A stretch of 64,000 bases of DNA from Candidatus Saccharimonadota bacterium (GTDB taxonomy: Bacteria; Patescibacteriota; Saccharimonadia; Saccharimonadales; Saccharimonadaceae): NCBI GenBank assembly GCA_030529135.1, contig JAUMXO010000003.1, positions 1 through 64,000 on the forward strand, in the 5' to 3' direction. The notes under the pieces are model-generated. The model was not told where the DNA came from, searched no databases, and saw nothing but the letters and a program-made list of their open reading frames with translations. The position numbers and the translations under genes are program-made. Of this stretch, positions 35,580-43,427 are shown piece after piece. Each line of letters begins with the position of its first letter. Position 1 is the first letter of the stretch.

Positions 35580-36458
35580 ATGATTCGGACGGGGAAAAAA
35601 TTCAGCAAGCCGGAAATGTCTAGAGTGATTAATGGCGACGTAGTACTTTCTGATGAGGCTAAAAAGATAGAGAAAACTCGACTAGACGTGATGATGTCTG
35701 GAATCTATAAGAGTTACAATCGCTCTACTTTGCAGAAATTCATCAAAAATGGTTTTGTAAAGGTGGATGGGGAGAAAGTTCTAAAACCGAATACACAGTT
35801 TGAAGACGGTGTAAAAATAGAATTAACCGTACCAGAAAAAATGAAAAATGCGGACGTCAAGCCCGAAACTATATACGAGGATGAAAATGTATTAGTGCTA
35901 GATAAGCCAGTGGGGCTACTTTCGATGGCAAAGGGTGAGTATTGCCCAGAGAAGACTTTAGAGGATTTTGGACTTTTGGTGCATCGACTAGATAGAGATA
36001 CATCTGGAGTGGTGATTTTGGCTAAAGACCCTAAAACTCAGACTTTCTTAAGAAGACAGTTTCAAGATAGAAGGGCGCACAAAACCTATTATGCGGTACT
36101 TACGGGGGTGCCAAGGTTAAAAGAGGCGCGCCTAGATCTTCCGATTGCAAGAGATTTGAAGCGCCCAACGACTTTCCGGGTGGATCCGAGAGGTAAAGAA
36201 TCTGAGACTTTTTATAAAGTTTTAAAATCCGATCAAAAGCACGCTTTAGTGGAGTTAAAACCGACTTCTGGCCGGACGCATCAACTAAGGGTGCATATGA
36301 AATATCTGGAGCATCCAATTTTGGGCGACGCTATATATGGGGTAGAGTCAGCAGATAGACTATATCTTCATGCTGGGGAGCTAGAAATTACGCTGCCGGG
36401 TGGAGTTAGAAAAACTTTTAAGGCGCCTCTTCCAAAGGAGTTTAACGATGTTTTTTGA
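35580..36458 (+). CDS. RluA-family 23S/tRNA pseudouridine synthase
   Basis: Converts specific uridines in rRNA or tRNA to pseudouridine. An S4-type RNA-binding domain (about 40-95) precedes the catalytic domain; the catalytic Asp lies in LVHRLDRDTSGVVILAKD. ELKPTSGRTHQLRVHMKYLEHPILGDAIYG is the second family block. 292 residues. The first 35 residues are an extra basic segment. Target site (RluD-type likely) is not certain. Confidence 0.9.
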   Translation: MIRTGKKFSKPEMSRVINGDVVLSDEAKKIEKTRLDVMMSGIYKSYNRSTLQKFIKNGFVKVDGEKVLKPNTQFEDGVKIELTVPEKMKNADVKPETIYEDENVLVLDKPVGLLSMAKGEYCPEKTLEDFGLLVHRLDRDTSGVVILAKDPKTQTFLRRQFQDRRAHKTYYAVLTGVPRLKEARLDLPIARDLKRPTTFRVDPRGKESETFYKVLKSDQKHALVELKPTSGRTHQLRVHMKYLEHPILGDAIYGVESADRLYLHAGELEITLPGGVRKTFKAPLPKEFNDVF

Positions 36459-37110
36459 TAACCTTTCGGAGATAGAAAAGATTAGTGGGCAGACGGGAAC
36501 GTCTGTTTTTGTTTTGCCAAAAAATGTTGATTTTGAAATTAAGGGAGCGCTTTATTTTAAACCGGAAGAAAAGGCTAGTATTACGATAGAACAGATGCGG
36601 AAAATGATGGCAATGCTTACTACTAAGCAGTTTAAGTCATGTTTTGTGATCATTAGGCCGGCGGATTTACTGGGGCTGGATGCTGAAAATGCAATTTTAA
36701 AAATCTTAGAAGAGCCCAATGAAAATGTGCATTTTTTATTAATAACAGATGATCCGTCAAAGCTTCTTCCTACGATTTTGAGTAGGGCGGCAGTATATGT
36801 CTGGCGAGGTGTTTTGACGCCCGTTGGTGAAATTTCGGCGGATGAGAAAGTGAAAGACATAGCCAAACGTTTACTAGTGGCACAGCCAGACAAACTGGTG
36901 GATTTGGTCGAGGAGATTGCTTCTAAGAAAGAGGGGGTGAGAGCTTATACGCTTGAGGTTTTGGCAGTAACGATTGAAATGGCTTATAAATCTTACTTTA
37001 TAACAGGGAAACCAGTATTTTTGGCTAAAATTCCGAAACTAATTTCGGCTTATGAAAATATCTTTCATAATGGGCATATTAAGCTTCATCTGGTAGCGGA
37101 TTTGATCTAG
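36448..37110 (+). CDS. DNA polymerase III delta-prime-like subunit
   Basis: Probable clamp-loader delta-prime subunit. ATG 36448 has an AAAGGAG site upstream and overlaps the pseudouridine synthase by 11 bp. The diagnostic block is DAENAILKILEEPNENVHFLLITDDPSKLLPTILSRA, shared by HolB and DnaX. The P-loop part of the AAA domain is absent, as in many delta-prime proteins, and the protein (220 residues) is shorter than the usual 300 or more, so it keeps little beyond the lid and a short collar region. Confidence 0.8.
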   Translation: MFFDNLSEIEKISGQTGTSVFVLPKNVDFEIKGALYFKPEEKASITIEQMRKMMAMLTTKQFKSCFVIIRPADLLGLDAENAILKILEEPNENVHFLLITDDPSKLLPTILSRAAVYVWRGVLTPVGEISADEKVKDIAKRLLVAQPDKLVDLVEEIASKKEGVRAYTLEVLAVTIEMAYKSYFITGKPVFLAKIPKLISAYENIFHNGHIKLHLVADLI

Positions 37111-37153
37111 ATTTTGATTTGATTTGAGTCGCTTTTTGTGCTACCATAGCTAT

Positions 37154-37954
37154 ATGATAGCAGTGTTAATCATAATTGCTTTTGCTGCGTTTATGGCGTT
37201 TTTCTTGCCTTTAGAAGTAAAGGAAAAACCAGAGGAAGAGAAATCGCCAAAATATAAAGCTCAGATGAAAAAGCTTTGGCAAGTAGCTCAGACTTCCATG
37301 AAAGAGCATAAGCCATCAAGGGCGGAAAAGGCACTCCTGACGATTTTAAAATTTGATGAAAAAAATGCGGCGGCATACAACCGTTTAGGAATTTTGTATG
37401 CTAAAAGTAAAAAATTTGATGAAGCGGTGGAATGTTTCGAGATTGCTCAGTCGCTTGATAACAATCCAGCTTCGATTCATAATGCCGGATTGATTTATCT
37501 AGAAACTGGTGCTTACGAAAAGGCAGAAATGGCTTTCCAGCAGGCGATCGAGTTAGAAGGTGACATTCCGGCAAGGTTTATTGCGTTAGCCAAAGCAGAA
37601 GAGAAGCTAGGCAATACCAAAAAAGCAATTGAAGCACTTGAGAATGCCTACGAGCTTGATCCAAATGTGGCTACGCTTCGACAGATTTTGGCAATTTATG
37701 AAGCGTCTGGTGATGCAGAGGCAGCGACGGCAACGACGGCGAGGATAGAGGAGCAGGTAGCAAGAGATAATGCTGCAAAACGGAAAAAGGCTAGACGCGC
37801 GGTTTCACGTCCTACGAGGAAGGTAATGGCAAGGCAGGCATCAAGAACAAAAGTGGCTAGACCCACTGCAAATAAAACTTCGACTGCTAAAACTGCTGCT
37901 CGTCGACGGATGGTAGTAAAGCAAAAACCAGCTACTAGACAAAAACGAATTTGA
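37154..37954 (+). CDS. Membrane-anchored TPR protein
   Basis: From ATG 37154: a hydrophobic anchor (1-18), a charged linker, then about four tetratricopeptide repeats (about 60-200; for example NAAAYNRLGILYAKSKKFDEA and PASIHNAGLIYLETGAYEKA). The last 50 residues are very rich in Arg, Lys, Ala and Thr and could bind nucleic acid or acidic polymers. No enzymatic domain. A scaffold role is inferred from the TPRs only. Confidence 0.75.
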   Translation: MIAVLIIIAFAAFMAFFLPLEVKEKPEEEKSPKYKAQMKKLWQVAQTSMKEHKPSRAEKALLTILKFDEKNAAAYNRLGILYAKSKKFDEAVECFEIAQSLDNNPASIHNAGLIYLETGAYEKAEMAFQQAIELEGDIPARFIALAKAEEKLGNTKKAIEALENAYELDPNVATLRQILAIYEASGDAEAATATTARIEEQVARDNAAKRKKARRAVSRPTRKVMARQASRTKVARPTANKTSTAKTAARRRMVVKQKPATRQKRI

Positions 37955-37965
37955 TTATGCTTATA

Positions 37966-37994
37966 TTGACTTTTTCGGTGTTTTGTGCTATAAT
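37966..37994 (+). promoter_or_regulatory. Promoter of the secreted-protein unit at 38 kb
   Basis: TTGACT, 17-base spacer, TATAAT (37989-37994), preceded by an extended TGTGC. It gives a leader of about 100 nt containing a small ORF. Confidence 0.85.
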
Positions 37995-38042
37995 TATAGT
38001 GTGAGTCGGTTTTTGGCTTACGATCTTTAACAGAGAGAGAAA

Positions 38043-38102
38043 ATGGAAATTGCTGACTACCCCTCTGGCAGGGGGGAATTCATGAAAGGAGAAAAGACAT
38101 GA
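38043..38102 (+). CDS. Possible 19-residue leader peptide
   Basis: ATG 38043 behind GAGAGAGA, reading MEIADYPSGRGEFMKGEKT and stopping at TGA 38100-38102, which overlaps the next ATG as ATGA. The hairpin CCCCT-CTGGC-AGGGG lies inside it. The arrangement suggests translational coupling to the secreted protein; the gene is too short to judge by composition. Confidence 0.4.
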   Translation: MEIADYPSGRGEFMKGEKT

Positions 38103-39256
38103 AGAAGATGGTAGCGAAAGTAATGCTTTTTGTAATGGCGGTTTTTTTGGTCGTCCCTATCACCACTTTGGCGACTGATAATACGGTGAGCGCCGATACT
38201 CTCGAGGCGGAGCCTCTGGAGTTTGCGGTGGAGGCAGGTATGGAAGAGCTGATCCCTGCGGGGACAATTCTTGTATATGCTGACCAGCCATCCTGGTATA
38301 TGGCCAGTGGTTATGATGCCATTGTCGCCTATATTACGGATGATACCGGTAAGTATGTGCAGAGATGTTTTTTCGTCACTGATGGTGGCGACTGGCTCCT
38401 GTACGATTACGGAGAACTGGCGGCGGCTGAATTTTTCTCCAAGACGGAGAAGAATGAAAAAGGGATGTATATTCCTGTACAGAAGTCGGCAACCCATAAG
38501 GATAACACCAAGACTCCAGGTATAGATGAGAGCAAAATTCCTCTTCTTACAAAAGAGGATTTTGCAACGATCATCTATGATTGGCGGGCGTTGTCGGATA
38601 TCCCTTTCACGAGGGACTCGTCGGGCAAGATTGAATATGCCTTGACGGAACAGAAGGAGGAGCCCACGCCCACTCCTACGCCTACTCCCACGCCGAGTGG
38701 TGAGCAGGTGAAGTACACTGTAACGGTTAACAACAACGTTTACGATGTGTACTGTACCAAGGAGGTGATCTATAATGGCAGGAAACATGTATTAAAATCT
38801 GCCAAGGCTACCAAAACCCAGTGTCCTGACCTTGCCATTTCGGTATATCGGAATGGTGAGGCGGTGAAGTTCGCTGTGAAATTTTTCAATAACGTGAACG
38901 TGAATGGATACGGCGGTAAAACGCCATTCTTCACGATCATGCCGGCGAACAAGGCCGATCGGAAGGTGATGGCAAAAAACAAGTTTACCTTCAATATCTT
39001 GCCGGTAGATATCGGTAAGGTTAATCTCTCCGTGAAGAGTGTCAAATTCTCTAGCGGAGCGATGACCTTAAACGGTGCTACCGCCAAGATTGATGGCTTG
39101 ACGTATAAGCTGTCGCCGATGACGCTAAAAAACAAAGCTGGTAGTTACGTCGCCAGCTACAAAGACGGAAGCGTAACCGTCTATGGTACTAACAATTACG
39201 CTGGAAGCACAGTGATCAGCTTATCATCTGCCAGGACGATTAGCTGGTCTTTCTAA
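38099..39256 (+). CDS. Secreted surface protein with Pro-Thr linker
   Basis: 385 residues: Sec signal peptide (1-26), a mixed N-terminal domain (about 35-200), a linker of alternating Pro and Thr (EEPTPTPTPTPTPSG, about 195-210), and a C-terminal all-beta domain (about 211-385, two cysteines in DVYCTKE and KTQCPDL). GC content and codon use are richer than the flanking genes, and the style resembles surface proteins of Firmicutes, so lateral transfer is plausible. No sorting motif ends the protein. An AAAGGAG site lies before the ATG. Confidence 0.7.
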   Translation: MKKMVAKVMLFVMAVFLVVPITTLATDNTVSADTLEAEPLEFAVEAGMEELIPAGTILVYADQPSWYMASGYDAIVAYITDDTGKYVQRCFFVTDGGDWLLYDYGELAAAEFFSKTEKNEKGMYIPVQKSATHKDNTKTPGIDESKIPLLTKEDFATIIYDWRALSDIPFTRDSSGKIEYALTEQKEEPTPTPTPTPTPSGEQVKYTVTVNNNVYDVYCTKEVIYNGRKHVLKSAKATKTQCPDLAISVYRNGEAVKFAVKFFNNVNVNGYGGKTPFFTIMPANKADRKVMAKNKFTFNILPVDIGKVNLSVKSVKFSSGAMTLNGATAKIDGLTYKLSPMTLKNKAGSYVASYKDGSVTVYGTNNYAGSTVISLSSARTISWSF

Positions 39257-39272
39257 ATTCTCTCTCTGTAAT

Positions 39273-39300
39273 ACCCCTGGGCAGAAGCCCAGGGGTAATT
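39273..39300 (+). terminator. Intrinsic terminator
   Basis: ACCCCTGGGC, loop AGAA, GCCCAGGGGT, then AATTTATT. Confidence 0.85.
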
Positions 39301-39304
39301 TATT

Positions 39305-39345
39305 GAAAAAATATAAGACCACCTAGAAGGTGGCCTTATTTTTTG
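39305..39345 (-). terminator. Terminator of the HD-GYP gene
   Basis: ATAAGACCACCT / AGGTGGCCTTAT with one mismatch; T-tracts on both strands make it bidirectional. Confidence 0.85.
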
Positions 39346-39362
39346 CCAAAATAAAATAGAAG

Positions 39363-40616
39363 TTAGATTATATTTTCGTCGAGAAATCCTATCATGATTT
39401 CTGCAAACTTTGGATCAAACTGAGTGCCGATACCTTTTTCGAGCTCATTTAAGATTTTTTCTTTCGAGAGTACATCTCGATAGCTTCTCTTAGAAGCCAT
39501 GGCGTCATAGGTGTCCGCGACGGCTATAATACGAGCGATTTCTGGTATTTCTTCGCCTTTCAATCCAAACGGGTAGCCTTTTCCATCGTAGCGTTCATGA
39601 TGGAAACTGGCCCCTATAGCAAGTTCTGGAGAAATACTGATTTTTGATAAAATTTCTCTTCCCACTGCCGGATGTTTTTTGATAATCTCATATTCTTCAT
39701 CCGTCAGTTTGCCTTTTTTGTTGATGATGGCATCGGGGATACCGATTTTTCCAACATCGTGGAGCAAGGCAATAAGATAGATGTCCTCTAGTTCTTCTTG
39801 TGACTTGCCGGCCTTTTTTCCTATCATTACTGAGTACTCCGCCACTCTTTTAGAATGGCCGTTAGTGTAGCTATCTTTGGCGTCGATAGCTTCAACTAGG
39901 GCAAAAGTGGTCTCTTTAATTAATTCTACTTCTTTTTCGTAAGCACTTCTTACCAGATCGTTAGCATCAAAGATAGAAAAACAGTATAATAATACTACCA
40001 TTCCTACTATAAAGATGTTAGAGATTGATATTTCATGCCTAAAAAGATGTAGAATGGATGAGGCCATCGGTGCGGTCGTAAAAAGTATAAATAATATAAA
40101 CAACCGCTTCCGTATGCTTTTGCGATATCTGATGATAGTGAATAATAGTACTAGGATTGCGCTACTTGGTAGTATGTAAGAGATAAAATATCCTGAAGAT
40201 CGGTGATATATATTGTGATTGTCGTAAGTATAGTACAATCCGGTGGATTGAGCTATAAACAGAAGAATGGTTCCGGCTATCAATATGTAATCTGCGACTT
40301 TCAGTGATTTTGGTAATCTCTGTACTTTTCCTTCGATTTCAAGTAAATCTTTCAAATATTGGCAAAATATGTAGCTAATCACTAAATTCATGCCATATTT
40401 TAAAAATCTACTAGTTCTAGCAATCAAAATTCCAGATAGGCTAGTATTTCCATCATAATAATTAGCTAGCTGTCCAGAAACCAGTAAAATCATTGCGGCA
40501 AATGTCATCAAGGAGAGCAAGAACTTCCGTTTTTTTGACAGAGAATCTGTGATAAACGAAAATAGTATCAAGATTGAACAAATTCCAACTAAAGCATAAA
40601 CTATGTATTCCTGCAT
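39363..40616 (-). CDS. Seven-helix HD-GYP domain protein
   Basis: Start 40616 follows AAGAAGGGGGG. Residues 1-215 hold about seven hydrophobic segments resembling a 7TM sensor module; residues about 235-417 are an HD-GYP domain with NGHSKRVAEYS, LLHDVGKIGIPDAI and HHERYDGKGYPFGL. HD-GYP proteins hydrolyse cyclic di-GMP or related dinucleotides. No GGDEF synthase is visible in this window, so the ligand is uncertain. Confidence 0.87.
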   Translation of the reverse strand: MQEYIVYALVGICSILILFSFITDSLSKKRKFLLSLMTFAAMILLVSGQLANYYDGNTSLSGILIARTSRFLKYGMNLVISYIFCQYLKDLLEIEGKVQRLPKSLKVADYILIAGTILLFIAQSTGLYYTYDNHNIYHRSSGYFISYILPSSAILVLLFTIIRYRKSIRKRLFILFILFTTAPMASSILHLFRHEISISNIFIVGMVVLLYCFSIFDANDLVRSAYEKEVELIKETTFALVEAIDAKDSYTNGHSKRVAEYSVMIGKKAGKSQEELEDIYLIALLHDVGKIGIPDAIINKKGKLTDEEYEIIKKHPAVGREILSKISISPELAIGASFHHERYDGKGYPFGLKGEEIPEIARIIAVADTYDAMASKRSYRDVLSKEKILNELEKGIGTQFDPKFAEIMIGFLDENII

Positions 40617-40747
40617 CTTTTGACCCCCCTTCTTATTTTGGCTGTAAAGGTACAAGTAATGTATATATTTTAACATAAAATATGGTAATCGTCAATTTCT
40701 ATTGCTGGTGTTTTTTGGAATGAGTAGTTTTGTTATATAATAAACTT

Positions 40748-41821
40748 ATGGCGTTAAAATATCAAGATAAAGCTAGGGGAATGTTGGTAGGGCTTGCTAT
40801 AGGTGATGCACTTGGTGCACCAGTAGAATTTTTACCTTCTCCCTCGGATGCTTATATAGAAGAATTAGATGAAGAAATTGCACATTTTCATGATAATACC
40901 AGGCTAGAAAAAGGTGCTTTTACAGATGATACTTCGATGGCTTTATGCATTGCAGATAGTTTGTTGGAGCGTGGTGGCTATGATTCTTATGATATAATGG
41001 ATAGATTCGTGCGTTGGATGGACGAAGGATATAGAACTTATGATTCTCGTCCAGCCGATGATGTGGGGAATCAGACGAGAAGAGCAATTGAAGCTTATAA
41101 AAAAGATCCGATAGTCTATGTATGTGATGATAGAACTGAAGCGGCAGGAAATGGTGCGATTATGCGCCTAGCGCCTATTATAATTGCGAATACTTTTGTG
41201 AATAAAAAATATCCGACATTAGATGAGGCGTATAGGGAAGGTAAACTAGTGGTAGATCCGCATGATAATGAGTCGGAATTCGTGGAGAAGGATGATATTT
41301 TGCCTACTCTAAAGATGGCGGAATTATCTTGTCTTGAGACACACAATTCGGTTGCGGCGGTAGCCACTACACAAATGTTTGCCACATGTTTATATTTAGC
41401 TTTACATGGCCTTTCGAAACAAAACATTGCCAACTATTCTTATCGCTTCGTTTTTGGCGAAGAATATGAAAAATTTGCGATCGATAGTTTGGATGATCTT
41501 CTGGGTAGGGCTTTTAAAAAACAAGATTATCAATTTCGAGATATCGGTGGGTATATAGTGGACACTTTTGCGATTTCGCTTTGGGGGCTTTTGGAATTTA
41601 AGAATTTCGAGGATGGGATGCTCGCAGTGATTAGACTAGGCGGTGATACAGATACTAACGCAGCTTGTTATGGCCAGTTAGCCGGAGCATATTATGGATA
41701 TACAAAAATTCCAGAAGAATGGAAAAAAGGCGTGATGCTGGCCGATGAATTACTGAAAATCTCGGATAAGTTATTGAAAATGAGCACCTGTCCAGTCTTA
41801 AAGACGCGATTTGAAAAATAA
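40748..41821 (+). CDS. ADP-ribosylglycohydrolase family protein
   Basis: Removes ADP-ribose from proteins or small molecules using two metal ions. Start 40748 (MALKYQDKARGMLVGLAIGDALGAP) is favoured because the -10 box TATAAT (40736-40741) ends 6 nt before it. Motifs: FTDDTSMALCIADSL (metal ligands), NGAIMRLAPI and LGGDTDTNAACYGQLAGAYYG near the C-terminus. 357 residues, typical for the DraG/ARH fold. Its target may be a self or partner ADP-ribosylation mark; no transferase is obvious nearby. Confidence 0.9.
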   Translation: MALKYQDKARGMLVGLAIGDALGAPVEFLPSPSDAYIEELDEEIAHFHDNTRLEKGAFTDDTSMALCIADSLLERGGYDSYDIMDRFVRWMDEGYRTYDSRPADDVGNQTRRAIEAYKKDPIVYVCDDRTEAAGNGAIMRLAPIIIANTFVNKKYPTLDEAYREGKLVVDPHDNESEFVEKDDILPTLKMAELSCLETHNSVAAVATTQMFATCLYLALHGLSKQNIANYSYRFVFGEEYEKFAIDSLDDLLGRAFKKQDYQFRDIGGYIVDTFAISLWGLLEFKNFEDGMLAVIRLGGDTDTNAACYGQLAGAYYGYTKIPEEWKKGVMLADELLKISDKLLKMSTCPVLKTRFEK

Positions 41822-41832
41822 TTAAAATAGAT

Positions 41833-42537
41833 TTATTCTTCTACTACTTCTTTATTCTCGTCTTCTTTTTGAATTTCTCCGTCTTTGATGATACGGACGA
41901 TTTCTCTACCGTCGCTTACGGTACCCCTTAGATTTTCTCTTGTGACAGCAGAAATAACTTCGATAATTCCTGCTACAGTGGTGAGTGCGCCCATGATTAC
42001 GTATCCCGGAATATCAATTGAATCGGAGTTGATAAGGAAAAATGGACCAAGAATAAGCTCGAATACCATTAAAATAATTCTAAATTTCCAACCAAAATCT
42101 TTGTTTTCGCGATTTTTGTATATGGTAAAGATATTGAATATGCCATTTAGAGTGGTAAAAAAACCTGACATGAGATTCAATACTTTGTTGGTGAAACCTT
42201 GATTTGAAAGAAGAAAAACTCCAAGCCCGGCTACAACCATGTAGATAAGGGTTTCGAGAATTTGGAAAAGTATTTCGCGTTTTTTGATTTCGATTTCGGT
42301 ATTTTTGGCATGATCATAGTTGCACTTAAGATAACCAAGTCGGTAAACCGACCAAAGAGTAAGAGTGGTGCCAAGCGTAGTAATTAAAATTGGTAGAGAA
42401 TAAACATCGTTACCTTTGCCTTGGAGTGCAGCAATAAACATCATAACGCCAGAGAAAAGCATCATAATGGATGCCACAAGCTTATTTTTTAAAAATATCT
42501 TATAGGCAGAGAAGCCACGTTTGACTAACTCGTTCAT
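41833..42537 (-). CDS. Multi-pass membrane protein (DUF308/HdeD-like)
   Basis: Start 42537 is chosen because TACAAT (42544-42549 reversed) ends 6 nt upstream, again a leaderless arrangement. 234 residues with six evenly spaced hydrophobic segments (about 20-185) and an acidic C-terminal tail ending EEDENKEVVEE-like. The repeated helix pairs resemble the HdeD/DUF308 family of acid-resistance membrane proteins; similarity is judged by eye only. Confidence 0.6.
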   Translation of the reverse strand: MNELVKRGFSAYKIFLKNKLVASIMMLFSGVMMFIAALQGKGNDVYSLPILITTLGTTLTLWSVYRLGYLKCNYDHAKNTEIEIKKREILFQILETLIYMVVAGLGVFLLSNQGFTNKVLNLMSGFFTTLNGIFNIFTIYKNRENKDFGWKFRIILMVFELILGPFFLINSDSIDIPGYVIMGALTTVAGIIEVISAVTRENLRGTVSDGREIVRIIKDGEIQKEDENKEVVEE

Positions 42538-42593
42538 ATTTATATTGTAGCATAAATCTAACAAGCTGGAACTTTTGGAATATCTTTATCGGC

Positions 42594-42857
42594 TTAGCTT
42601 TTGCGATATTTGATAGCGAGTGTAAGAATAACTACACAGAAAAAGAATTCTAGAAAGGAAGAAAAAATTAGCATTGGGTCTTTGCTAATAAGTATAGAAT
42701 ATAGAAGATAGGCAAGAGTACTGATGACCCAGATGGCCCAAGACATGATTGAAAGATCTTCGGATGATTTGGTCCTTAGAGTCTTAATGATTTGTGGTAG
42801 GTATGAGACAAAGGTACAGATTGCTACAATTGCAAGTAAAATGTCACCGAGATTCAT
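42594..42857 (-). CDS. SemiSWEET/PQ-loop transporter
   Basis: 87 residues with three membrane helices and the PQ motif in VSYLPQIIKTLRTKSSEDLS, the mark of half-size SWEET transporters that dimerise to move sugars or other small solutes. The -10 box TATAAT (42864-42869 reversed) ends 6 nt before the ATG: leaderless. Confidence 0.85.
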   Translation of the reverse strand: MNLGDILLAIVAICTFVSYLPQIIKTLRTKSSEDLSIMSWAIWVISTLAYLLYSILISKDPMLIFSSFLEFFFCVVILTLAIKYRKS

Positions 42858-42889
42858 ATTAAAATTATAACATATGAATTATCATAATA

Positions 42890-42905
42890 GTGCTGGAAGT
42901 AGGAC
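42890..42905 (-). repeat. Extra copy of the tRNA-Tyr 3' end
   Basis: GTGCTGGAAGTAGGAC is identical to 43068-43083, the 3' end of tRNA-Tyr (with most of its CCA). A further tRNA-Tyr fragment CGAACCTACG lies at 42997-43006. They look like remnants of duplication or of an old attachment site. Confidence 0.8.
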
Positions 42906-42949
42906 AGTAATTTCGCTAAAGCGAAATGACAACGCCGGGCGTCGACTCG

Positions 42950-43065
42950 AAAAATCCCAAACGAGTTTGGGATTTTTACTCGTCTCCTACGGCGTCCGAA
43001 CCTACGGTTCTCGTCCTACTTATCAATGTCAAGAAAAATAGCGAACGGATGTTCGCTGTTTTTCT
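42950..43065 (-). terminator. Two hairpins downstream of tRNA-Tyr
   Basis: AAAAATAGCGAAC / GTTCGCTGTTTTT (about 43035-43064) lies just after the tRNA-Tyr end on the minus strand with U-tracts; AAAATCCCAAAC / GTTTGGGATTTTT (about 42950-42977) follows. Both are terminator-like. Confidence 0.75.
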
Positions 43066-43150
43066 TGGTGCTGGAAGTAGGACTCGAACCTACGAAGGCC
43101 GAAGCCGAGAGATTTACAGTCTCTTGTCATTGCCACTAGACGATTCCAGC
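43066..43150 (-). tRNA. tRNA-Tyr(GTA)
   Basis: Acceptor GCTGGAA / TTCCAGC, anticodon arm AGAGA-CTGTAAA-TCTCT (anticodon GTA), long variable arm as expected for tyrosine, T-arm GTAGG-TTCGAGT-CCTAC, discriminator A and encoded CCA. Confidence 0.95.
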
Positions 43151-43158
43151 ATTTTTAA

Positions 43159-43202
43159 TGGAGCCGCCAACCAGGTTTGAACTGGTGACCTCATCCTTAC
43201 CA
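43159..43202 (-). pseudogene. Detached 3' half of tRNA-Thr(GGU), phage attachment site
   Basis: On the minus strand the sequence is tRNA from U33 to A76: loop TGGTAA (anticodon GGU), anticodon-stem 3' strand GGATG, AGGTC, T-arm ACCAG-TTCAAAC-CTGGT, acceptor TGGCGGC, U73, CCA. The matching 5' half (a GCCGCCA acceptor strand and a CATCC anticodon strand) is not upstream; unrelated sequence follows. It lies 8 bp from tRNA-Tyr and 1.5 kb from an integrase gene, as expected for attL or attR of a tRNA-integrated prophage. Confidence 0.8.
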
Positions 43203-43370
43203 TGGTTATCATCGACTCCTCGAAGATAAATAATAAGGGTAAAACACTTAACCCTAAGAACCGCAATTGATTTCTTAGTTATTAAGTGACAGGTCATGAC
43301 GGTATCATTCGCGGCGCTCTACATAAGTAGAACTACGTGAAAGCCGAAATGCTTCCATAAATTCATTATA
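43203..43370 (-). promoter_or_regulatory. Phage-side promoter and structured leader reading into tRNA-Tyr
   Basis: TATAAT (43365-43370 reversed) with a poor -35 starts a transcript of about 155 nt before the tRNA fragment. The leader folds into hairpins: GGAAGC-ATTTCG-GCTTTC, TCTAC-TTAT-GTAGA, and a long one CACTTAA..CTAAGAA / TTCTTAG..TTAAGTG. It could provide transcription of the displaced tRNA-Tyr. Confidence 0.5.
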
Positions 43371-43389
43371 CCATAAAAAACACAAAAAA

Positions 43390-43422
43390 GTGCGAATCCG
43401 GCCAAACTGACAAAATTCGCAC
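43390..43422 (-). terminator. Terminator of the Fic gene
   Basis: GTGCGAAT / ATTCGCAC inverted repeat followed on the minus strand by TTTTTTGTG. Confidence 0.85.
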
Positions 43423-43427
43423 TATTT

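Larger units (their letters stand above)
38030..39269. repeat. 12-bp inverted repeat flanking the secreted-protein gene
   Basis: ACAGAGAGAGAA at 38030-38041 in the leader and its exact complement TTCTCTCTCTGT at 39258-39269 just after the stop. They would pair the 5' and 3' ends of the mRNA. Confidence 0.85.

Noticed and set aside
43159-43370. tmRNA, or a tRNA-Thr interrupted by a group I intron
   Set aside because: No tag-coding frame ending in Ala-Ala, no 5' tRNA half with the needed acceptor or anticodon strand, no group I core pairing seen, and only about 155 nt are available. A phage att fragment explains it better.
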